Below, one piece after another: positions 1 through 4,081 of a DNA stretch of 5,293 nucleotides. The notes under the pieces were generated by a model. The model was given only the letters and a program-made list of their open reading frames with translations, searched no databases and was not told the origin of the DNA. The translations under genes and the position numbers were made by a program. Positions within the stretch are counted from its first letter, which is position 1. The number at the start of each line of letters is the position of its first letter. Origin of the DNA: Deltaproteobacteria bacterium (GTDB lineage: Bacteria; Myxococcota_A; UBA9042; DTJE01); contig JAADHL010000039.1 in NCBI GenBank assembly GCA_013151875.1, forward strand, positions 1 to 5,293, written 5' to 3'.

Positions 1-231
1 TTTAAAGGCAAGTGCATGGTCCAGGCTTCGGGGACAGATTCGGGCACCCCGGACGCGTCCGATTTCACTGGTGACGTCCAGGGCGTCTCCAAGCCTGGAG
101 GCGGTTGCTCGGTGGTTGCGGGGGGGGCGCAAGCGCCCGTCGGTCTGGGCTTCCTGCTGTTCGGGCTGTTGGGCCTGGTGGCCTCGATGCGTTTTCGCGG
201 TCCGGTCCGGCTGTATCGCGCGGATGATTGA
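1..231 (+). CDS. C-terminal fragment of an exported protein with a MYXO-CTERM-like anchor (5' end outside window)
   Basis: The frame is open from the first base and ends in TGA at 229-231, giving the last 76 residues of a longer protein. Residues 1-32 of the fragment are polar, rich in Ser, Thr, Gly and Asp, as expected for an extracytoplasmic linker. They lead into a Gly-Gly-Gly-Cys motif (Cys36, codon 106-108), a short small-residue spacer, a hydrophobic span at about residues 46-62, then Arg64 and Arg66. This order (Gly-rich, Cys, hydrophobic helix, basic residues) is that of MYXO-CTERM sorting signals, which in myxobacteria are processed at the Cys for surface display. Two features are atypical: a tail of about ten residues after the basic cluster (a normal MYXO-CTERM ends almost at once) and a run of eight G bases inside the signal (120-127). 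The main domain of the protein lies outside the window, so its function cannot be named. Confidence 0.7.
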   Translation, partial: FKGKCMVQASGTDSGTPDASDFTGDVQGVSKPGGGCSVVAGGAQAPVGLGFLLFGLLGLVASMRFRGPVRLYRADD

Positions 232-256
232 ACCGGACACCCTTTCGATCTAATCT
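228..256 (+). promoter_or_regulatory. Possible sigma70-type promoter for the TonB-like gene
   Basis: TTGAAC at 228-233 and TAATCT at 251-256 are separated by 17 bases. The -35 box overlaps the stop codon of the upstream gene, and a transcript would start near 263, about 70 bases before the ATG at 335. The -35 matches the consensus at 4 of 6 positions and the -10 at only 3 of 6 (though at its first, second and last bases), in an otherwise GC-rich stretch. The rest of the 232-334 gap holds the ribosome site GGAGG (323-327) and no clear terminator for the upstream gene. Confidence 0.33.
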
Positions 257-334
257 ATGACGTGTGCCGGGTCCCATGGCGGAATGAGACGCGGTCCATG
301 TTCGTAGAACCAACAGGCCGGTGGAGGTTTTTTC

Positions 335-1948
335 ATGAAGGTGCAGTGTCCCAAATGCAGCACCGCATATCGTTTACCGGATGACCGAGCGCCTAAACGC
401 GGCGGAAAACTCAAGGTCCGGTGCAAGCACTGCGGATTCGTGATTGAAGTGACGGCGGAAGGCTCGGCGAGCGGCGAATCGGGCGTCGTCAAGTGGTACG
501 TTGCGGCGGGCAACGAACGCGAAGGCCCGTTTCAGGCCGAAGAAATCCTTGGGCGTATCCACAGTGGAGACATCGGGGCCGAAACCTTTATCTGGAAGAA
601 AGGCTTCAAGGGCTGGAAGCGGCTTGGGGATGTCACGGAGTTTCAGGCGGAGCTGGCGACCACCACGGAGGACGTGGAAGAGACCCAGTTGATGGACCTG
701 AAGGACTTCAAGAAGATGACCGGGGCCCAGACGGCCGTAGACAGGGACGAATCGCCGCCGCCTGAATCATCTTCGGACATGTTCAAGGATGCGTCCGATC
801 GGGCCGAAGAATCCGCTGACCAGAAGGAAACCGCTTCAGAGGACAGCCAGTCCGGCATGGTCTGGCAGCGCCGCGAGACATCGGTCCTGTTTTCCCTGGA
901 CGATTACAAGTCGCGCAAGCAGACCCGGGGAGGTGGTGCGCTGTCGGCCTCTTCCCAGCTTGAAATGAAGCCCATCGAAGAATCAGGAAAACCGGCGACC
1001 CTGGCGGCAGACAAGGCGCCAAGGAAGGACACCGTCATTTCGCTGGATGAAAGCCAGGTAAAACTGATTGCCGAAAAGATGAGCAGACGGGCTCGCCGCC
1101 GGCGGATTGCGATAGGCGCGGTTGTGGGCGTAGTCGGCGTGGCTGCCGTTGCGGCAGTGGCGGTCTGGTTCATGACTCGGCCCTCCGTTCGGGTGGAAAA
1201 CCCTGAAAAAAGCGCGGCCGTGGCCGGGCATCCGGTGAATTCCGAATTGCCGGCAAAGAAACCGGTAAAGAAACCTGTAAAGAAAGAGGTCGCATCCCGG
1301 ACCGTACCTACGCCGACCGCCGCGAAGGAGGGGGGTGGATCAGCGACTCCCGCACAGCCGGCACCCGAAAGCCATGCGTCGGCAGCGGTGGTGAAGAAAC
1401 CCACGAAAAAGACCGGCGCGAAGAAGACGGCCGGCAAGAAAAAGACCGCCGGCAAAAAAACCGGATCCAGGCATGCGAAGGCCGTCGCCAAAAAGCAGCC
1501 CTCAAAGAAGGCCGAGCCGGCGCCGTCTCATGAGCCCCCGCCGCCCAAAACGACGACCGACGACGCGAACGCGCTGCTGGCATCGTACAGGATGGGCAAG
1601 AAGGCGGGCTCGGGTAATGGGGGATCGGCGTCTTCGACGGCAGGGTCCGCCGTGTCGGCGTCCTCGAACCTGCCGCTTCAGTTGACCATGGGGCAGATAC
1701 AATCCGTGCTCCGCCGCAAGACCCGCAAGGTAAGAAAGTGCGTGCGCGCCGCCGGGGTGGCCAAGGGAACCACGGTGAAGGCCAGGACGCGCATCGTCAT
1801 AGCCGGGACCGGCAAGGTCGTTTCGGCCTCCGTTTCGAACGCGGCCGGCGCCGAGGCATGCATACGGTCTACCTTGCTTGCGCTGAAATTTCCCAGGTTC
1901 AAGGGCGCCAATATGGTGGTTCCTTATCCGTTTACGGTGATTCCATAG
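335..1948 (+). CDS. AgmX/GltJ-type TonB-like envelope protein: zinc ribbon, GYF domain, one membrane span, TonB-like C-terminus
   Basis: A 537-residue protein that links the cytoplasm to the periplasm. Domains in order: an MJ0042-type zinc ribbon (residues 1-40) with two CxxC pairs, Cys5/Cys8 and Cys30/Cys33; a GYF_2 domain (about 54-105) with Trp54-Tyr55, Gly64-Pro65-Phe66, Trp87 and Trp94; a long acidic, Ser-rich linker (106-248); a basic stretch 251-257 followed by a membrane span at about 258-280, which places the N-terminus in the cytoplasm; a Lys/Pro/Ala-rich periplasmic linker (305-405); and an AgmX/PglI-type TonB-like domain (about 450-537) with paired Cys469 and Cys509, likely a disulfide. 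Start ATG 335 has GGAGG at 323-327, 7 bases upstream. In M. xanthus, AgmX/GltJ belongs to the gliding machinery and carries the same cytoplasmic domains. Paralogues are common in Myxococcota, so I assign the family and architecture but not orthology to gltJ. Barrel genes directly downstream fit a trans-envelope role. Confidence 0.9.
   Translation: MKVQCPKCSTAYRLPDDRAPKRGGKLKVRCKHCGFVIEVTAEGSASGESGVVKWYVAAGNEREGPFQAEEILGRIHSGDIGAETFIWKKGFKGWKRLGDVTEFQAELATTTEDVEETQLMDLKDFKKMTGAQTAVDRDESPPPESSSDMFKDASDRAEESADQKETASEDSQSGMVWQRRETSVLFSLDDYKSRKQTRGGGALSASSQLEMKPIEESGKPATLAADKAPRKDTVISLDESQVKLIAEKMSRRARRRRIAIGAVVGVVGVAAVAAVAVWFMTRPSVRVENPEKSAAVAGHPVNSELPAKKPVKKPVKKEVASRTVPTPTAAKEGGGSATPAQPAPESHASAAVVKKPTKKTGAKKTAGKKKTAGKKTGSRHAKAVAKKQPSKKAEPAPSHEPPPPKTTTDDANALLASYRMGKKAGSGNGGSASSTAGSAVSASSNLPLQLTMGQIQSVLRRKTRKVRKCVRAAGVAKGTTVKARTRIVIAGTGKVVSASVSNAAGAEACIRSTLLALKFPRFKGANMVVPYPFTVIP
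1256..1286 (+). repeat. 12-base tandem repeat encoding Lys-Lys-Pro-Val units
   Basis: Two and a half copies lie inside the TonB-like gene: AAGAAACCGGTA, AAGAAACCTGTA, then AAGAAAG. The two full units differ at one synonymous third-codon base. They encode KKPV-KKPV-KK at residues 308-317, the start of the stiff basic periplasmic linker. Confidence 0.8.
1421..1456 (+). repeat. 18-base tandem repeat encoding Lys-Lys-Thr-Ala-Gly-Lys units
   Basis: Two copies lie inside the TonB-like gene: AAGAAGACGGCCGGCAAG (1421-1438) and AAAAAGACCGCCGGCAAA (1439-1456). They encode the same six residues (363-368 and 369-374). All three differences fall at third codon positions, so the amino-acid repeat has been kept while the DNA drifted. 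The composition resembles the tails of histone H1-like proteins, but here it lies on the periplasmic side of a membrane span. Confidence 0.8.
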
Positions 1949-1969
1949 GCCCGTGGTCCGTTTTCGTTG

Positions 1970-1998
1970 TTGACGTTTCGTCCAGTCGCGGATACATT
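1970..1998 (+). promoter_or_regulatory. Probable sigma70-type promoter for the beta-barrel genes
   Basis: TTGACG (1970-1975) and TACATT (1993-1998) are separated by exactly 17 bases. The -35 matches the consensus at 5 of 6 positions, and the -10 keeps T, A and T at its first, second and last positions. Transcription would start near 2005 and leave a leader of about 90 bases before the ATG at 2095. It lies 21 bases after the stop of the TonB-like gene, so the barrel genes may have their own promoter even if some transcripts read through. Confidence 0.5.
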
Positions 1999-2006
1999 TC
2001 CTTAAA

Positions 2007-2058
2007 CCGGACTTCCGGGTTGGATCGACGCATGCGTATCATACGGTGTGATCGATAC
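2007..2058 (+). promoter_or_regulatory. Leader with clustered inverted repeats, possible operator or structured 5' untranslated region
   Basis: Between the predicted promoter and the first barrel gene lie several short symmetric elements. CCGG-ACTT-CCGG is at 2007-2018. The perfect 10-base palindrome ACGCATGCGT is at 2028-2037. The 15-base near-palindrome ATCATACGGTGTGAT is at 2038-2052, with one mismatched arm pair around a central G. An outer GTATC/GATAC pair (2036-2040 and 2054-2058) encloses the last one. No known riboswitch or regulator site is recognised. The clustering just after the expected transcription start suggests repressor binding or RNA structure. Confidence 0.35.
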
Positions 2059-2094
2059 CTGGGGCGGTGCAGTCCCTGAACGAGCGGGGGCCTC

Positions 2095-2760
2095 ATGACG
2101 AAGAGGACAATTTGGGTTGCGTGCTGCGTTGTCGCCGTCATGACGACGGCCGGGACCGCGGCGGCTCAGACCGGAACGGATTCGGAAAAAAACATCCGGG
2201 TCGTGCAACAGAAAAGCTTCATGATGTACCACCGGGTCGAGCTGGTGCCCACTTTCACGCTGGCCCTGAACGAGAATCTGACCAGGCACATCGGCGCGGG
2301 CGCTCAGGCCAGGTTCCATATCACCGACGAGTGGGCCGTGGGGATTGATTATATCAAGTACTTTGGAAAGAACACCGCCCTGGCCACGGAGGTAGGGGAC
2401 CAGTTCCAGGTCTATCCCAAGAAGCTCATCATGAATTTTTTCGTCGGGGCGCACACGACCTACGTTCCCCTGTACGGAAAATTTCTTTTCTTTGGTCTGG
2501 GTCCGATAAACTGGGACCTTCACCTGTCCGCCGGCCTGGGCGCCACCCGTATAAACGCCAGCGACTACAAGGTGACGGGCAACATCGGTTTCGGCTTTAG
2601 GTTCCGCATCTGGAAATTCCTGAGTTTCAACGCGGAGATCCGCGATTACATGTTCATGGGCACCTACAGCCGTGACGACCAGTTCGTGAACAACGTGGTC
2701 TTTACGACGGGCCTGGGTTTCTTTGTGCCCTTCAACTATGACTACGTCTATCCGAAGTGA
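2095..2760 (+). CDS. Outer-membrane beta-barrel protein (myxobacterial OMP_myx_plus type), first of a tandem pair
   Basis: A 221-residue protein with a Sec signal peptide: Lys3-Arg4, a hydrophobic core, and a likely cut after Ala22-Ala23-Ala24. The mature part is an alternation of aromatic and hydrophobic residues with Gly turns, as in an 8-strand-sized barrel. Family hallmarks of the small myxobacterial outer-membrane barrels are visible: an N-terminal strand at about 41-58 with the RVELVP segment, a PLYGKF turn (125-130), a DLHLSAGLG strand (141-149), and GFRFR...FLSFNAEIRDYMF (167-187) near the end. It is clearly related to the next gene. Start ATG 2095 has only a G-run (2086-2090) as ribosome site, weaker than its neighbours. 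Cys10 and Cys11 lie in the hydrophobic core of the signal peptide and do not form a lipobox. In M. xanthus, small barrels such as GltA/GltB and NfsA/NfsB are outer-membrane parts of the Glt and Nfs machines; an equivalent role here is inference. Confidence 0.82.
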   Translation: MTKRTIWVACCVVAVMTTAGTAAAQTGTDSEKNIRVVQQKSFMMYHRVELVPTFTLALNENLTRHIGAGAQARFHITDEWAVGIDYIKYFGKNTALATEVGDQFQVYPKKLIMNFFVGAHTTYVPLYGKFLFFGLGPINWDLHLSAGLGATRINASDYKVTGNIGFGFRFRIWKFLSFNAEIRDYMFMGTYSRDDQFVNNVVFTTGLGFFVPFNYDYVYPK

Positions 2761-2761
2761 T

Positions 2762-2766
2762 GGAGG
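2762..2766 (+). promoter_or_regulatory. Ribosome binding site that fixes the start of the second barrel gene
   Basis: GGAGG lies 2 bases after the stop of the first barrel gene and 7 bases before ATG 2774. It supports 2774 over the in-frame upstream ATG 2723, which would overlap the previous gene and push the signal peptide 17 residues inward. Confidence 0.75.
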
Positions 2767-2773
2767 CTGGACG

Positions 2774-3484
2774 ATGAAGCGGCTTGCCTTGATACTGCTG
2801 CTGGTCCTGCTCGGCTCGGCGGAGGCCTATGCGAAGGCGGGCGGCATTGCCGACGCACCCGCGGTGCGTCATCCCCTGGAAATGCGAAAGGGACGGCACG
2901 AGATAACCCTGGCCGAAGGGGTGACTCTGGCCGATTCGTACACAATCAATCTTTTCACCCAGATTTCATACAAATATCACGTGCTGGACTGGCTGGGCGT
3001 GGGCCTGGAAGCCTCCTACGGCGTGTCCTTCGCCTCCTCGCTGACCAGCGGTATCGAAAATGAGGTCAATGCCGGGGAATGGGGCCAGCAGAATCCGGGC
3101 CAGAAGTACTCGATGTCACGCACGGGATTGGCTGCCATGGCATTGCTCGACATCGAGTTCGTGCCTTTTTCAGGCAAGCTCGTCCTGTTTCGCAAATTTC
3201 TGGGATATGTCGACCTGCACATCGACATCGGCGGCGGTTGGGCCCTGGTGCGCGGCATAGGCAGACTGGACAACGAATCGACCGGGGTATTCATGGTCGG
3301 CGGGGGATTCCGTTTTCACCCCACGGATTACCTGTCCGTGAATCTGGACGTCAAGGACTACATGGTCTATCGGGCGCTGAATATCCCCCTGGAGGGTTCA
3401 TCCGAAAAGAAGTTCACCCAGAATCCGGCCTTCTTTCTGGGGGTGTCGGTGTTCTTCCCAATGAAGCCCGAACGCGGCTTCTAG
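2774..3484 (+). CDS. Outer-membrane beta-barrel protein (myxobacterial OMP_myx_plus type), second of a tandem pair
   Basis: A 236-residue protein. The signal peptide has Lys2-Arg3, a run of Leu/Ile/Val at 4-13, and likely cleavage after Ala18-Tyr19-Ala20. The mature part reads as a small beta-barrel and parallels the first barrel: a RHEITLAEG strand near 41-49, a FSGKLVLF turn (132-139), DLHIDIGGG (147-155) and GFRFHPTDYLSVNLDVKDYM (178-197). It has a longer polar segment at about 84-117, rich in Gly, Asn and Gln, likely an extended surface loop. The chain ends in Phe, as many outer-membrane proteins recognised by BamA do. It lies 13 bases after the first barrel gene with a strong GGAGG, so the two are almost certainly co-transcribed and probably arose by duplication. 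A partner role in a Glt/Nfs-like envelope complex is inferred from the neighbouring TonB-like gene. Confidence 0.82.
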   Translation: MKRLALILLLVLLGSAEAYAKAGGIADAPAVRHPLEMRKGRHEITLAEGVTLADSYTINLFTQISYKYHVLDWLGVGLEASYGVSFASSLTSGIENEVNAGEWGQQNPGQKYSMSRTGLAAMALLDIEFVPFSGKLVLFRKFLGYVDLHIDIGGGWALVRGIGRLDNESTGVFMVGGGFRFHPTDYLSVNLDVKDYMVYRALNIPLEGSSEKKFTQNPAFFLGVSVFFPMKPERGF

Positions 3485-3517
3485 TTCTTTCAGTTTTTCC
3501 GATAAAGCGAGATCCTG

Positions 3518-3997
3518 ATGTACAAGATGATTTTCCCCATGCTTGCGCTGTTTTTCCTGCTGCCGGCGCCGGCCTTTGCAAGCCATTACGACCTGGCTTC
3601 CATAGACTTGGTTGATGCAACGATGGTCAAGCGGCTCGCGGGCCTGGACATCCGGACGACCGAGGACCTCTACAACGCCACCCGCACGGGCAGGAGGGTT
3701 GCCAGGCTCGCCAGCAAGATCAAGGTTCAGCGGGGCGAGGTGCGTGAGTGGAGGGACTTTTGCGACATGCTCTGGATCCGCGGGGTCGGGCCCAAGGTCG
3801 TCCGGGTCCTGAAACTGACCGGGGTGAGGCGTTTGACCCAGATGTCCAAGGAAGACCCCGCCCGGCTTCTTGAGCGGATCAGGAAACAGAACCATATTCA
3901 CGGCGTCCTTGGCAAATTGCCTGGAAAAGACACGGTCGAGGGTTGGATCGAGCAGGCCCGGGACCTGGTCCGCAAGAGGAAGAAAAGGACCAGATGA
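3518..3997 (+). CDS. Exported DUF4332-type helix-hairpin-helix protein
   Basis: A 159-residue protein with an apparent Sec signal peptide: Lys3, a hydrophobic core at 5-15, and Ala19-Phe20-Ala21 before Ser22. The rest matches the pattern of DUF4332 proteins: a first degenerate hairpin with a GLDIRTTEDLYNAT segment (42-55), a central helix-hairpin-helix motif IRGVGPK (87-93), a TGVRRLTQMS segment (101-110), and the closing LPGKDTVEGWIEQARDL helix (134-150). The first hairpin lacks its usual Gly-x-Gly. The chain ends in a basic tail (KRKKRTR, 153-159). DUF4332 domains resemble DNA-binding helix-hairpin-helix folds and are normally cytoplasmic, so a signal peptide is unexpected and points to protein binding in the periplasm. 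The gene starts 33 bases after the second barrel gene, same strand, probably in the same operon. The ribosome site is weak (GCGAGA region before ATG 3518). Function unknown. Confidence 0.8.
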   Translation: MYKMIFPMLALFFLLPAPAFASHYDLASIDLVDATMVKRLAGLDIRTTEDLYNATRTGRRVARLASKIKVQRGEVREWRDFCDMLWIRGVGPKVVRVLKLTGVRRLTQMSKEDPARLLERIRKQNHIHGVLGKLPGKDTVEGWIEQARDLVRKRKKRTR

Positions 3998-4026
3998 CCC
4001 GCTGGGGCCTGGATCCGTGGCTTTTC

Positions 4027-4051
4027 GGCGGTCGATATCGGCTGAACCGCC
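4027..4051 (+). other. Small intergenic inverted repeat
   Basis: GGCGGT (4027-4032) pairs perfectly with ACCGCC (4046-4051) across a 13-base loop that itself contains the palindrome CGATATCG (4033-4040). It lies between the DUF4332 gene and the next gene. No T-run follows, so it is not a standard intrinsic terminator; it could stabilise the 3' end of the upstream message or be incidental. No convincing promoter is seen in the 3998-4081 gap. Confidence 0.3.
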
Positions 4052-4081
4052 CGCGGAATCGTATTGAAACGAATCACTGAC

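Noticed and set aside
300..310. GTTC-GTA-GAAC inverted repeat before the TonB-like gene
   Set aside because: Four-base arms are too short to distinguish from chance, and the spacing does not match any LexA-type box I can name.
1454..1460. Run of seven A bases as a programmed frameshift site in the TonB-like gene
   Set aside because: The bases are explained by Lys-Lys-Thr codons of the repeat, and the zero frame continues into an intact, recognisable C-terminal domain.
904..1491. 195-codon minus-strand frame opposite the TonB-like gene
   Set aside because: Its Phe- and Ala-rich sequence is the antisense image of the Lys-rich linker, with no ribosome site or domain.
2116..2130. Possible lipoprotein signal (Val-Ala-Cys-Cys) in the first barrel protein
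   Set aside because: The cysteines lie only ten residues in, inside the hydrophobic core, without the usual Leu at -3; an Ala-Ala-Ala cleavage site follows further on.
2002..2523. 173-codon minus-strand frame over the barrel promoter and first barrel gene
   Set aside because: No recognisable domain or signal; it overlaps a well-supported barrel gene on the + strand.
2723..2773. Upstream in-frame ATG as start of the second barrel gene
   Set aside because: It would overlap the previous gene by 38 bases and bury the signal peptide, while ATG 2774 has GGAGG at the right distance.
4027..4051. Intrinsic terminator after the DUF4332 gene
   Set aside because: The stem is only six pairs with a 13-base loop and no T-run follows; kept only as an inverted repeat.
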